Shown here: positions 34,053-44,169 of the stretch, piece after piece | How positions within the stretch are numbered: the first letter of the stretch is position 1 | Layout of the letters: each line of letters opens with the position of its first letter | DNA from: Fibrobacter succinogenes | Lineage (GTDB): Bacteria; Fibrobacterota; Fibrobacteria; Fibrobacterales; Fibrobacteraceae | NCBI GenBank assembly: GCA_902761355.1 | Contig: CACWJY010000006.1 | Coordinates: 1 to 64,000, forward strand | DNA: 64,000 nucleotides | Direction: 5' to 3' | Notes under the pieces: generated by a model | Seen by the model: only the letters and a program-made list of their open reading frames with translations | Database searches by the model: none | Told to the model about the DNA's origin: nothing | Position numbers and translations under genes: made by a program

Positions 34053-34658
34053 CTACCTGGAGTAGTATTCCACGACGAGCTGTTCTTCCAGCTTGACCGG
34101 GATCTGATCGCGGAGCGGGAGCTTCACGAGAGAGCCTTCCATCTTGCCGGCGTCGACAGTCACGTATTCAGGAGCAGCCGGAGCGTTAGCAATGGCTTCC
34201 TTAATCTGCACGTGTTCCTTGGAGCCTTCGCGAACAGCGATCACGTCGCCGGCCTTGATCTGGCGAGACGGAGAGTAGCTGCGAACGCCATTCACGGTGA
34301 AGTGACCGTGAGCGACATACTGACGAGCTGCAAAGATTGTGCGAGCAAAGCCCATGCGGTAGACGAGTGCGTCCAGACGGGTTTCGAGCAAGATCATCAG
34401 GTTGTCACCTGCAGAACCGGCGCGACGGTTAGCTTCGGCATAGGCCTTGGCGAGCTGTGCTTCGGAAATGTTGTAGGTGAAACGCAGACGCTGCTTTTCA
34501 ACGAGCTGCTGCTTGTACACAGAAGAAGACTTCTTGCGGGTCTGGCCATGCTGGCCGGGTGCAAAGTTACGGCGATCGAGAGCCTTCTGAGTCTTCTGAG
34601 AGACGGCGAGTCCGAGAGAACGGGCTACTTTACCTTTTGGTCCACGGAAAGAGGACAT
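34053..34658 (-). CDS. rpsD: 30S ribosomal protein S4
   Basis: A 201-residue primary 16S-rRNA-binding protein. The N-terminus lacks the zinc-binding cysteines (C-minus form). RRNFAPGQHGQ and the S4 domain (ETRLDALVYRMGFA, ARQYVAHGHFTVNG) are clear. ATG 34658 with GAGG upstream starts the family-typical MSSFRGPKGKVARS. It is a lone gene, not in an alpha operon with rpsM/rpsK/rpoA, and has its own terminator. Confidence 0.96.
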   Translation of the reverse strand: MSSFRGPKGKVARSLGLAVSQKTQKALDRRNFAPGQHGQTRKKSSSVYKQQLVEKQRLRFTYNISEAQLAKAYAEANRRAGSAGDNLMILLETRLDALVYRMGFARTIFAARQYVAHGHFTVNGVRSYSPSRQIKAGDVIAVREGSKEHVQIKEAIANAPAAPEYVTVDAGKMEGSLVKLPLRDQIPVKLEEQLVVEYYSR

Positions 34659-34830
34659 TTTTACCTCGTTAAAGGAAGCTCTTTGGTTAACATGCATGTT
34701 GGCAGAGCTTGGCGCGACATGCACTCATTGGTGTGGCATATATAGAAATAAATTAGCCGATTTTCAACTGAATCTCCCCAAAAACAGCCCGAACCACCCC
34801 TTTAGGTCGTCACTTTGTTATATTAGGGCC

Positions 34831-35256
34831 ATGGAATGGAACGAAAATCAGCTGAATGAACCGCGCTTAATCGATATCCCTATTGCCCATGACCAAAGGG
34901 GCAACCTGAGTGTGGTCGAGGGGGGCGAACTGGTGCCCTTTGATATCAAGCGCGTCTATTACCTGTATGACGTTCCCGGTGGCACCACTCGTGGAGGTCA
35001 TGCCCATCGTAATTTGCGTCAGCTGATTATTGCCGCAAGCGGTAGTTTCGACGTTATCTTGGATGACGGAAAAAAGCGAACCAAGTATTCTCTGAACCGC
35101 TCTTACCACGGTCTCTATATTCCGACCATGCACTGGCGTGAAATCGAAAATTTTTCGTCAGGTGCGGTTTGCATGGTGCTCGCGTCCGAACATTACGATG
35201 AATCGGATTATATCTACGAGTACGAGGACTTTATAAAAGAAGTGAACGGAAAGTAA
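34831..35256 (+). CDS. Sugar 3,4-ketoisomerase (FdtA/QdtA/WlaRB-like cupin)
   Basis: A 141-residue cupin enzyme of the FdtA/QdtA family, which isomerises dTDP-4-keto-6-deoxyglucose to the 3-keto sugar before transamination. DQRGNLSVVEGG, VYYLYDVPGGTTRGGHAHRN (conserved His in GHAH) and MHWREIENFSSGAVCMVLAS match. It starts a polysaccharide locus that also holds a DegT aminotransferase. TATATT ends exactly 6 bases before the ATG and no Shine-Dalgarno is present, so the transcript is probably leaderless. Confidence 0.88.
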   Translation: MEWNENQLNEPRLIDIPIAHDQRGNLSVVEGGELVPFDIKRVYYLYDVPGGTTRGGHAHRNLRQLIIAASGSFDVILDDGKKRTKYSLNRSYHGLYIPTMHWREIENFSSGAVCMVLASEHYDESDYIYEYEDFIKEVNGK

Positions 35257-35263
35257 ATCAGAA

Positions 35264-36223
35264 TTACTTTTCGTAACAGACGTTGACACTGGGCTGAGCG
35301 CCAAAGGCTTCCTTGAACCGGTAGAGGTTTTCGTTCAAGAAATTGCCATGGTCTTCGGTCGAAATTCCCCAAGAAAATTTATCGAACCCTTCTTGAGCCG
35401 CTTCACGCAAGACATAGACATGCATGGCTGTCGTGGGATGGAATTCGGTAAACGTTTCGTCTGGTGAAATATACTGGTCGTGAATAGTCTTGGTCTCGGG
35501 GAACAGAAACTGCATCATGCCGCATACATAACGTTCGCCGAGCCATAGGCTTTTGAATCGCAGATTCTTTTTGAGACGGCGTCGTAGATCGTATAGGTCT
35601 TCGAGTGTATGCACGGGTTTAGTGTTGTGCTTTGCCTTAGAAATCTCAAGAAAATGGTAGAATGTCTCGAAATCCTTTTCGGTCTCGAGTTCTCGGTAAG
35701 TACACTTGAATTTTTCAGATTCCAGAAACTGCTTGCGGTGCTTGGCATCGCAGAGAGCGAGCGGGTCTGTACCGTTGTTCAAGGGCGTGTAGTTGCTGAG
35801 TTCTGTATGACGACTGTAGCCAAGGTGCTCTAGTGTATATTCAAGAAGGTCGGGGTTTTCTTTTGAAAAAATGGCCGGCGTTAATTTGAGTACAGTCTTG
35901 CTGAATTGCGACAAGTACTGGTCGGCTTCTTCTAGAAGTTCACGGAGCTTAGAGCCGTTGTAAAAAGCCTTAGAGATGATGGGGCCGCCAAAGGTAGAAC
36001 CTTGGTGCGAGATAAATTCGTTCTGGGCTGTTTTTACTCCAGGAAAGTAGACTGCGATGATGCCGCTTTTTTGCAGTGCGAAACTGGCGTCGTTAAAACG
36101 ACCTGCCGGGTGGTAGTTTAGAAAACGTCTGCTCTGCAAGAACGTCCCGTTGACAGATTCGTGCTTTACAAAGTGGTCGAATCGTTGGTCTAGTTCGGGG
36201 CTGTAGGGCAAAATTTCGTACAT
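35264..36223 (-). CDS. FemAB/GNAT-like acyltransferase in the polysaccharide locus
   Basis: A 319-residue protein resembling the FemAB-like GNAT acyltransferases that occur in O-antigen clusters: [18 protein letters not shown] near the start, [13 protein letters not shown], and a C-terminal [26 protein letters not shown]. It may acylate the amino sugar made by the flanking isomerase and aminotransferase (inference). It is transcribed against its neighbours, and its stop lies 7 bp from the isomerase stop. Confidence 0.65.
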   Translation of the reverse strand: MYEILPYSPELDQRFDHFVKHESVNGTFLQSRRFLNYHPAGRFNDASFALQKSGIIAVYFPGVKTAQNEFISHQGSTFGGPIISKAFYNGSKLRELLEEADQYLSQFSKTVLKLTPAIFSKENPDLLEYTLEHLGYSRHTELSNYTPLNNGTDPLALCDAKHRKQFLESEKFKCTYRELETEKDFETFYHFLEISKAKHNTKPVHTLEDLYDLRRRLKKNLRFKSLWLGERYVCGMMQFLFPETKTIHDQYISPDETFTEFHPTTAMHVYVLREAAQEGFDKFSWGISTEDHGNFLNENLYRFKEAFGAQPSVNVCYEK

Positions 36224-36266
36224 ATTCGATAAAATAGAAAATGTTAATTTGCTATTTTCTCAAACA

Positions 36267-37391
36267 ATGATGAATGTTCCTTTTTATTCACTAGATTATG
36301 TGAATCGCGCTTTAGGCGATGCCTTGCGTGAGTCTTTTTCTGATGTTCTTGATTCAAAGTGGTTTATTCGCGGCAGTCGTTGCCGTGCGTTTGAAGAAGC
36401 TTTTGCGGACTATTGCGGAGTAAAGGCTTGCGTCGGTGTGGGCAATGGCCTAGATGCGCTAACCTTGATGCTGAAGGCCTCGATTATTTTGGGGAGTCTG
36501 AATGTTGGAGATGAAGTCATTGTTCCGGCGAATACATTTGTGGCGACGGTCTTGGCTGTACGAGCGGCAGGGCTTGTTCCGGTGCTTGTGGAACCGAACC
36601 GCGACACCTGCGTTTTGGATGTATCTCGTTTGGCGGAGGCTTGTTCCGAAAAGACTCGAGCGATTTTGGCTGTTCATCTTTATGGCCGTTTGGCAGATAT
36701 GCCTGCAATTTGTGAATTTGCAAAATCGCATAATCTGCTTGTTTTTGAAGATGCCGCTCAGGCTCACGGAGCTTTCTTAGACGGGAAAAGAATCTCGTCT
36801 AATGCGGCGGCCTATAGCTTTTACCCGACGAAAAACCTTGGCGCCATGGGGGACGGGGGAGCGGTAGTCACTGATGACTTGGAACTTGCTCAGGTGGTAA
36901 AGTCGCTTGGTAACTATGGCTCTACCGAAAAGTATGTGAATAAATACGAGGGTGTAAATTCGCGTCTAGATGAAGTTCAGGCGGCAATCCTGCTTGCAAA
37001 ACTTTCGCGTCTAGATGAATGGAATAGGCGCCGTCAAGAGATTGCCGCACGCTATTGTGCCGAAATTAAAAATCCAAATGTCCGTTTGACACCGATTCCT
37101 GCAAATCCGTGGTCGCACGTGTGGCATGTTTTCCCGGTATTTTGTGAACGCCGCGACGAATTGCAAAAGTTCCTAAAAGAGCGCGGCATAGAAACATTGA
37201 TTCATTATCCGATTCCTCCGCATAGGCAAGAAGCTTTTGCCGGGGCAATTGAACGTGGTGAATTTCGCCATGGAAAGCTTCCTATTGCCGAGGAGCTCGC
37301 CCGTACAGAACTGAGTATTCCCATGGGGCCGGCCATGACCGATGAACAAGTATCCTATGTCATAGAATCGCTCAATGCCTATGCCCGCTAA
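36267..37391 (+). CDS. DegT/DnrJ/EryC1 family sugar aminotransferase (FdtB-like)
   Basis: A 374-residue PLP enzyme that aminates a keto sugar nucleotide. [37 protein letters not shown] and the PLP Lys in [19 protein letters not shown] are diagnostic; [12 protein letters not shown] and [20 protein letters not shown] follow. With the FdtA-like isomerase it would yield a 3-amino-3,6-dideoxyhexose. Adjacent ATGs at 36267 and 36270 are both possible. It overlaps the flippase gene by 17 bp. Confidence 0.92.
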   Translation: MMNVPFYSLDYVNRALGDALRESFSDVLDSKWFIRGSRCRAFEEAFADYCGVKACVGVGNGLDALTLMLKASIILGSLNVGDEVIVPANTFVATVLAVRAAGLVPVLVEPNRDTCVLDVSRLAEACSEKTRAILAVHLYGRLADMPAICEFAKSHNLLVFEDAAQAHGAFLDGKRISSNAAAYSFYPTKNLGAMGDGGAVVTDDLELAQVVKSLGNYGSTEKYVNKYEGVNSRLDEVQAAILLAKLSRLDEWNRRRQEIAARYCAEIKNPNVRLTPIPANPWSHVWHVFPVFCERRDELQKFLKERGIETLIHYPIPPHRQEAFAGAIERGEFRHGKLPIAEELARTELSIPMGPAMTDEQVSYVIESLNAYAR

Positions 37392-38649
37392 TCCGAATTT
37401 TACAAAGCTCTTTGCCGGTTCTGGTGCCGTCACCTTGTTCAATGCGCTTCGCGCGTTTGCCATCAACAAGTTGCTTGCCATATTTTTGCCTCCTGCGGCC
37501 TTTGCGTGCGTAGGGCAGTTCTTGAACTTGATGTGTATTGGTCAGGCGACATCGTCGCTTGCCCTGCAGAATGGCTGGACGGCACTTACGGCACAGAATA
37601 AGGATTCTCGCGAAAAGTTGCTTGGCATTTGGCGAGGTGGATTTCGCCTTACCACATTTGCCAGCCTTGTGACTTTTGCGGTGGCTATTGTGTTCTGCTT
37701 TATGGCCCCGTTGCAGATTTTGCTACCGGGTGTCCCGGAGCGTCTTGCTCAGGCGGCCATCTTGTTTGCATTGCCAGGAATCTTGGCGACGAATATCATC
37801 ACGATTACCGCTGCGGTCATGAATGGTCTTGGTGAAAACCGCAAGTGGGCGACCATCAACATTGTTTCGTCTGTATGGCAGGTGCTGTGGGTGGCGTTTT
37901 TCCTTTATTCGGGACGGCTCTCGGTTCTTTCGATTATTGCGACGCAGTCGATTGTTGCGGCGTTATTTGCAATTCAGGTGGCAAAACAGGCGGGCTTTAG
38001 CATTAAGCAGGTTTGGTCGACGGCTCTTGATACGCGGGGGCCTTGGATGTCTTTTGCCTTGATGGGTCTTGTTCCGATGGTGCTTTCTCCATTGGTTTTG
38101 ACATTTATCCGAATGACGGTGGCGTCTCATTTTGGCAGCGATGCTGCTGGTATTTGGCAGAGTGTTTGGAAAGTTTCAGATTTCTTGTTCATGGCGATGT
38201 CTGCAATCTTGACGGTGGTTCTTTTGCCGCGTGTTTCGCCCAAAATGCTCCGCAGTGAATTCTTTAAGATGTTTCACCCGCTGTTGCTCCGCGTTATGGG
38301 TATTTCGCTTGTGATGATTGCTGCGCTGTATTTTGGTCGGAGTATCTTAGTTCAGGTGCTGTTCTCTTCGGCCTATATGGGTGCTGCCGATTACTTACCG
38401 CTGCAACTGGTGGGGGATTTCTTTAGGGCTGGCGGTTTTGCGCTTGCCTTGGTGTTGATTGCCCGTGCCGAAACGACCAAGTTTATTGTGGTCGAAATTT
38501 CGTCGGAATTGTTGCTTGCCTTGGGGACTTTTGTCGGAATACGCCTGTTTGAATTTAGCGGGCCCATGCTTGCCTACGCTTTTGAAAATTTTGTGTATGC
38601 CGTGGTGCTTTACATTTTGGTACGGAGGCTAAAATGGAATACTCCGTAA
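37375..38649 (+). CDS. Wzx-type polysaccharide flippase
   Basis: A 424-residue inner-membrane protein with about 12 hydrophobic helices, of the MOP/Wzx exporter superfamily (closest in style to WzxE-like 'O-antigen translocases'). The start [26 protein letters not shown] and the loops with few charged residues fit. It would flip lipid-linked oligosaccharide to the periplasm. ATGs at 37375 and 37381 are both possible; each overlaps the aminotransferase end. It overlaps the next GT2 by 16 bp. Confidence 0.85.
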   Translation: MPMPANPNFTKLFAGSGAVTLFNALRAFAINKLLAIFLPPAAFACVGQFLNLMCIGQATSSLALQNGWTALTAQNKDSREKLLGIWRGGFRLTTFASLVTFAVAIVFCFMAPLQILLPGVPERLAQAAILFALPGILATNIITITAAVMNGLGENRKWATINIVSSVWQVLWVAFFLYSGRLSVLSIIATQSIVAALFAIQVAKQAGFSIKQVWSTALDTRGPWMSFALMGLVPMVLSPLVLTFIRMTVASHFGSDAAGIWQSVWKVSDFLFMAMSAILTVVLLPRVSPKMLRSEFFKMFHPLLLRVMGISLVMIAALYFGRSILVQVLFSSAYMGAADYLPLQLVGDFFRAGGFALALVLIARAETTKFIVVEISSELLLALGTFVGIRLFEFSGPMLAYAFENFVYAVVLYILVRRLKWNTP

Positions 38650-39614
38650 CAAATATGTTTGCCGAAAAAATGACGGAAAACGTTTATGTAAAGGCGTTTG
38701 CGCAGGGCGAAGAAATGGAACAACGTGAACTTCCTCCGCTTGTTTCGGTACTGCTTGCAAGCTATAATCACGAAAAGTACGTCGAAGCGGCGGTGCGTTC
38801 GGTCATGGCTCAGAAAGGGGTGGCTTTTGAATTGATCGTGATTGATGACGGAAGTAAAGACAAGTCTCCCGAAATTCTGGAACGACTTTCTGCCGAACTG
38901 AGATTCCGTTATGTCCATCGCGAAAATAAGGGCGTAGTTGCGACTTTGAACGAGCTGGTTTCGCTTGCTCGTGGAAAGTATTTCTGTTCGTTTGCCTCCG
39001 ATGACGTTATGCCGCCGGATCGCTTGAAAATTCAAAGCGACTATTTGGTCAATCATCCGCAGCATAAGGTCTGTTTTGGCCAGATTCATTTGATGGACGA
39101 ACAGGGGAATGTTTCTGCGGAACCGGATCCACGTTATTTAAAGTCCATTCCAGAAATTACTTTTGAAGAATTTTTCTTGGGAATAAAAGATATCCATGGT
39201 TGCTCCGAAATGATTGATATGGCTGAATTTCGGAGGCTTGGCGGATATAACGAGGCCTGCTTCCAAGAAGATTTTCCGATGATTCTTAAGCTGTTGCACG
39301 AATATGGTCGTGCTCCTGTAATTACGTGCAATTGCTGCTATTACCGTATTCATGGCAATAACTTGTCTTCGCTGAACAATAAGGATTCTATCAATAAAAT
39401 ATACGAGGGAATGATTCGGGCGATTGATTGCTATAAGGATCATGTCTTGTACCGTAAGGCTCGCGCTGCATTTAAGGCGAACTGGTTCTCGGCGTTGGCT
39501 TATAATAATAAAGTGGAAGCGCTTAAGAAGATTCCACAATTGGCTTCGCTTTCGGTAGGATTTATTAGGCGCATTCCAAAGTTGTTTATTCCTAGGATAT
39601 TCTTAAAGCATTAG
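38634..39614 (+). CDS. Family 2 glycosyltransferase
   Basis: A 326-residue GT-A enzyme. LVSVLLASYNHEKYVEAAVRS, VIDDGSKDKSPEIL (DDGS), FASDDVMPPDRL (DD as the metal-binding pair) and FQEDFPMILKL (ED) are the expected blocks. It probably adds a sugar to the lipid-linked oligosaccharide. GGAGG precedes the ATG, inside the flippase 3' end. The C-terminus is basic and may attach to the membrane surface. Confidence 0.9.
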   Translation: MEYSVTNMFAEKMTENVYVKAFAQGEEMEQRELPPLVSVLLASYNHEKYVEAAVRSVMAQKGVAFELIVIDDGSKDKSPEILERLSAELRFRYVHRENKGVVATLNELVSLARGKYFCSFASDDVMPPDRLKIQSDYLVNHPQHKVCFGQIHLMDEQGNVSAEPDPRYLKSIPEITFEEFFLGIKDIHGCSEMIDMAEFRRLGGYNEACFQEDFPMILKLLHEYGRAPVITCNCCYYRIHGNNLSSLNNKDSINKIYEGMIRAIDCYKDHVLYRKARAAFKANWFSALAYNNKVEALKKIPQLASLSVGFIRRIPKLFIPRIFLKH

Positions 39615-39633
39615 GTGAATAAAGGTGTAACTC

Positions 39634-40317
39634 GTGATTTCAGTTTGCATGGCAACTTATAATGGCTCGCGCTTTATACGGGAACAGCTCGAAAGCATTC
39701 TTTTACAGCTTCCGACAGAGTCCGAAATTGTGGTTGCCGATGATGGATCTACGGATGATACTTTGTCTGTGGTTTCCTCTTTGAATGATTCTCGAATTCG
39801 CGTGCTACCTGCAGAAAGTCACTTGGGTGTCATCTATAATTTTGAACGTGCCCTGCATAGCGCCAAAGGCGATATCATTTTTCTTTCTGACCAAGATGAT
39901 GTCTGGCTTCCTAGAAAAGTGGAAAAGGTCCTAGACTTGCTTAAGACTTGTGACCTAGTGATGCACAATGCGTATATGTCCTATGACGGTGTGCGGGGGA
40001 GTCGCTTAAGCGAAATCCGCCCCTATGCAAGGGGTTTGTTCCGTAACTGGCTAAAAAACAGCTACCATGGATGCTGCATGGCTTTTCGTCGGAGCGTGCT
40101 TGAAAAGGCGCTTCCGTTTCCCAAGAAACTTCCGATGCACGATCAGTGGCTGGGGCTGATTGCCGAAAAATATTTTAAGGTGGGCTATCTGCCAGAACCG
40201 CTGGTGGATTATCGCCAACATACGATGAATGCGACCCATCTCGGAAATTCGTCTGCGGGATTGTTCAAAAAAATAAAATGGCGCCTTGATTTATTCAAGG
40301 CGCTCCAGTCGATCTAG
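39634..40317 (+). CDS. Short family 2 glycosyltransferase
   Basis: A 227-residue GT2, shorter than usual (about 290-320). GTG 39634 is the start, with AAAGGTG upstream. ISVCMATYNGSRFIREQLESIL, VADDGSTDDTL and LSDQDDVWLPRKVEKVL match rhamnosyl/galactosyltransferase-like GT2s; GCCMAFRR and MHDQWLGLIA follow. The C-terminal region normally found after YRQHTMNATH is missing. The final codons (RLDLFKALQ) form the terminator hairpin of tgt, so the gene may have been shortened at this junction. Confidence 0.85.
   Translation: MISVCMATYNGSRFIREQLESILLQLPTESEIVVADDGSTDDTLSVVSSLNDSRIRVLPAESHLGVIYNFERALHSAKGDIIFLSDQDDVWLPRKVEKVLDLLKTCDLVMHNAYMSYDGVRGSRLSEIRPYARGLFRNWLKNSYHGCCMAFRRSVLEKALPFPKKLPMHDQWLGLIAEKYFKVGYLPEPLVDYRQHTMNATHLGNSSAGLFKKIKWRLDLFKALQSI
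40267..40303 (-). terminator. tgt terminator inside the 3' end of the opposing glycosyltransferase gene
   Basis: GCGCCTTGA (40281-40289) and TCAAGGCGC (40295-40303) form a perfect 9-bp stem. On the minus strand CATTTTATTTTTTTG follows. It lies 30 bp past the tgt stop and is translated on the plus strand. Confidence 0.8.
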
Positions 40318-40332
40318 TTTACGGCAAACTGC

Positions 40333-41565
<1,233 letters not shown>

Positions 41566-41670
41566 TTATCCATAGCAATATTGAAATTTAACTGGTTCTT
41601 ACGCAAAAAAGGGGGTAGTTTTAACTTTGGATGGAGTCTACGTGTTGTAGACTCCAGCATGGAGTGATAA

Positions 41671-43854
41671 ATGGATTTCAATAAGGTGTGGAAAAAGGCT
41701 TCTTGCCTTGTGGCTGGCCTTGCTGTGTTTGGCTTAGCCGATAACCCGATTTCATCGTATCATTATCTGGCGGACCCCTCGTGCGCCTCTGATGGTGATA
41801 CCTTCTACATTCTGACCGACGTTGATGACTATAACAACCAGACCAACTGGAACTACGACATCGTTGGTCTTTATGCCTTTACGTCCGAAGATATGAAAAA
41901 CTGGACCGACCACGGCATGATTTTCCGCTCCAAGCGTGAATTCGGCAACTATCCGAACAACACTTGGGCTTCGGGCATTGCTGTCAAGAATGGTAAGGTC
42001 TATATCGTTTACCCTGATGGCGCAAGCGGCGTGGGCATGATTACCGCTCCGGCTATCGATGGTCCTTATACCGACCCGGTCAAGGAAACCCATGGCGTCA
42101 ATAGAATTGCGGGTGGTGGCAGCCTTATCGGTGGTTGCGACGGCATTGCGCACTGCTTTGACCCGGGCATCTTGATTGATGATGACGGTAAGGGTTACGT
42201 GATTTTCGGTGGTGGTGAAAGCTCCAGCCGTCCCTACGGCAACAACTTTGACATTATCAGTTTTACCGAAAGCAATGGCAAGATTACTTTCGACAAGAAC
42301 TCCTTGAAGAAGGTCTCTTTGCCGAACTCCTTCGAAGCTCCGTACTTGCACAAGAAGGGCAGCACTTATTACTTGAGCTTCAACAACCGTAGCCAGGTGA
42401 TTGACTATGGTATGTCCAACAATATTTGGGGTCCGTATACCTTTGTGGGCACGGTCATTCCGGGAATCGGCTCTGTGCCTGATGCTCATGGCGAAGGTGG
42501 TAATAACCACCAGGGCTTCGCTCCGTTCAAGGACAAGTGGTATGCCGTGTATCACGACCGCCGCTTGGTGACCTCTGACAACCATCCGGCCGCAACGACT
42601 CAGGCGGGCGTGCGTTCCGAAAACCCGAACTACGAAAACCATAGAAGCGTGTCCATCGACGAACTCACCTGGAGTGGCGACAAGATGAACAAGCTGACCT
42701 TCACTCGTGAAGGACCTAAGCAGATCAAGAATTTTGATCCGTACAAGACCTACAAGGCAACGACGAGCTCCAAGCAGATGAACATCCGTAGCCGTACCGA
42801 TTGGACTCAGGGTCAGCCGGTGAAGCACGTGCTCTTGCCGCTTACGAGCCGTAGCGAATCTTGGATCCGCGTTACTGGCGTGGACTTTGGTAACGGTGCT
42901 CAGAATCTCCGTATCAAGGCCGCAAACGTGGGCGATGGCAACAAGATTGAAATCCATACGGGTAGTGCCAGCGGTACGTTGGCCGGTACTTGCGAACTTG
43001 CAAAGACCAGCAATAACAAGACCTTCGTAGATAACGACTGCGAAATGAAGGGTCTTACAGGCGTTGTTGATCAAGTCTTCTTCGTGTTCAAGAATAATGG
43101 AAAGGATTCGACCATGGGCATTCTCGAATGGGAATTCCAGGGCACCAAGCGCGAGCCTGAACCGCAGACTCCTTTCGGCGGCAAGGCTTGGGATATTCCG
43201 GGCAAGATTGAAGCCGAAAACTTTGACGAACCGGGCTATGGCGCAGGCAACGATTCCTATGCCGAAAACGATTCTGACAACCATGGTGATAGCGATCTGC
43301 GTAAGGGTACCGGCGTTGACCTTTATGAAAAGGAAACCGGCGTAGTGGTGGGTTATAATCAGGCTGGTGAATGGCTTGAATATACGGTCAACATCAAGGA
43401 AGCTGGTGATTACACCATGTACGCTTCTGTTGCCACCGACAATTCGACTGCAGGCTTTAAGCTCTCTATCGATGGTGATGCCGTGGCAGTAGTTTCTGTC
43501 TCTGGCTCCAGCTGGGATGAATTTACCAGGGTGAAGACTAACGTATCGCTCCCTGCTGGCGAACATATCCTCCGCTTCGAAGTGACGGGTGACTGGTTCG
43601 ATATTGACTACTTGAACTTTGTGGCCGGTAAGGATGCTCCCGAAAATACGACAGCCATTGCTGATGTCAAGTTCCAGAACAAGGTTGAAAAGACATACAA
43701 CGTGTTCAGCCTGACAGGCGTCAAGATCGGTACGGTTGATTTGTCTCGCATGGATGCCCCGAAGGCTCTTAATGCCGCGGGCTTTGCCAAGGGTGTCTAC
43801 ATGCTCAAGCAGGTCCAAGGCTCCAAGAAATTCATGGTGAATACCACTAAGTAA
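41671..43854 (+). CDS. Secreted GH43 glycosidase with CBM6-type modules and C-terminal sorting domain
   Basis: A 727-residue exported enzyme for arabinan or xylan side chains. After a signal peptide (to about 23), the five-bladed propeller shows general base Asp35 (YHYLADPSC), Asp164 (HCFDPGILIDDDG) and acid Glu222 (NSFEAPYLHKKG). A CBM6-like sandwich (about 365-500) and a true CBM6 (about 510-655: GKIEAENFDEPGYG, GYNQAGEWLEYTVNI, DWFDIDYLNF) follow. The last ~55 residues (YNVFSLTGVKIGTVDL ... GVYMLKQVQGSKKF) are a Por-like sorting domain. Monocistronic, with a strong terminator. Confidence 0.92.
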   Translation: MDFNKVWKKASCLVAGLAVFGLADNPISSYHYLADPSCASDGDTFYILTDVDDYNNQTNWNYDIVGLYAFTSEDMKNWTDHGMIFRSKREFGNYPNNTWASGIAVKNGKVYIVYPDGASGVGMITAPAIDGPYTDPVKETHGVNRIAGGGSLIGGCDGIAHCFDPGILIDDDGKGYVIFGGGESSSRPYGNNFDIISFTESNGKITFDKNSLKKVSLPNSFEAPYLHKKGSTYYLSFNNRSQVIDYGMSNNIWGPYTFVGTVIPGIGSVPDAHGEGGNNHQGFAPFKDKWYAVYHDRRLVTSDNHPAATTQAGVRSENPNYENHRSVSIDELTWSGDKMNKLTFTREGPKQIKNFDPYKTYKATTSSKQMNIRSRTDWTQGQPVKHVLLPLTSRSESWIRVTGVDFGNGAQNLRIKAANVGDGNKIEIHTGSASGTLAGTCELAKTSNNKTFVDNDCEMKGLTGVVDQVFFVFKNNGKDSTMGILEWEFQGTKREPEPQTPFGGKAWDIPGKIEAENFDEPGYGAGNDSYAENDSDNHGDSDLRKGTGVDLYEKETGVVVGYNQAGEWLEYTVNIKEAGDYTMYASVATDNSTAGFKLSIDGDAVAVVSVSGSSWDEFTRVKTNVSLPAGEHILRFEVTGDWFDIDYLNFVAGKDAPENTTAIADVKFQNKVEKTYNVFSLTGVKIGTVDLSRMDAPKALNAAGFAKGVYMLKQVQGSKKFMVNTTK

Positions 43855-43876
43855 TTCATATACATACACACCTCCA

Positions 43877-43921
43877 ACAAAGCCCTTTTGGCGAAAGCCG
43901 GAAGGGTTTTGTGTTTTTTTT
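43877..43921 (+). terminator. GH43 gene terminator
   Basis: ACAAAGCCCTT (43877-43887) pairs with AAGGGTTTTGT (43902-43912) around an inner GGC-GAAA-GCC hairpin, followed by eight T. Confidence 0.85.
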
Positions 43922-43953
43922 CTTGGAGCAGAAGTGTTTGGGATAAAACGAAA

Positions 43954-43979
43954 AAAGACTCAGTTTTCACTGAGTCTTT
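43954..43979 (-). terminator. tRNA-Leu (copy 1) terminator
   Basis: AAAGACTCAGT (43954-43964) and ACTGAGTCTTT (43969-43979) form an 11-bp stem; on the minus strand the stem runs into TTTTTTCG just after the tRNA 3' end. Confidence 0.85.
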
Positions 43980-43983
43980 CTTC

Positions 43984-44067
43984 TGCGGTCGGACAGACTT
44001 GAACTGTCATGGGATCGCTCCCACTAGCACCTCAAGCTAGCGTGTCTACCAATTCCACCACGACCGC
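43984..44067 (-). tRNA. tRNA-Leu (anticodon GAG), copy 1
   Basis: An 84-nt class II tRNA. The acceptor GCGGTCG pairs with the 3' CGACCGC, discriminator A. The D arm contains GGAATTGGTAGAC, the anticodon loop reads CTTGAGG (anticodon GAG, for CUC/CUU), a long variable arm follows, and the T arm holds GTTCAAGTC. CCA is not encoded. Identical to the copy at 45864-45947. Confidence 0.97.
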
Positions 44068-44076
44068 GGGGTCCTT

Positions 44077-44119
44077 AGCGGAACGACCCAAATTTAGATT
44101 AAATCGTTCCGCTTGTAAA
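44077..44119 (-). promoter_or_regulatory. tRNA-Leu (copy 1) promoter inside an inverted repeat
   Basis: On the minus strand TTTACA (44119-44114), 17-bp spacer, TAAATT (44096-44091) followed by TGGG. Perfect 10-bp arms AGCGGAACGA (44077-44086) and TCGTTCCGCT (44104-44113) bracket the -10, covering the spacer and the expected start site. Confidence 0.55.
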
Positions 44120-44169
44120 GGGGTAAGGGCGAATTTTTTTGAAAAAAATTGATTTTTTTTCGCCTTTTA

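Noticed and set aside
41752..43869. 705-codon open frame antisense to the GH43 gene
   Set aside because: The plus strand has catalytic GH43 residues, CBM6 and sorting domain; the antisense product has no recognisable feature.
44121..44165. GGCGAA ... TTCGCC around long T/A runs as murD terminator
   Set aside because: The arms are only 6 bp and separated by about 25 bp of A/T runs; possible but not convincing.
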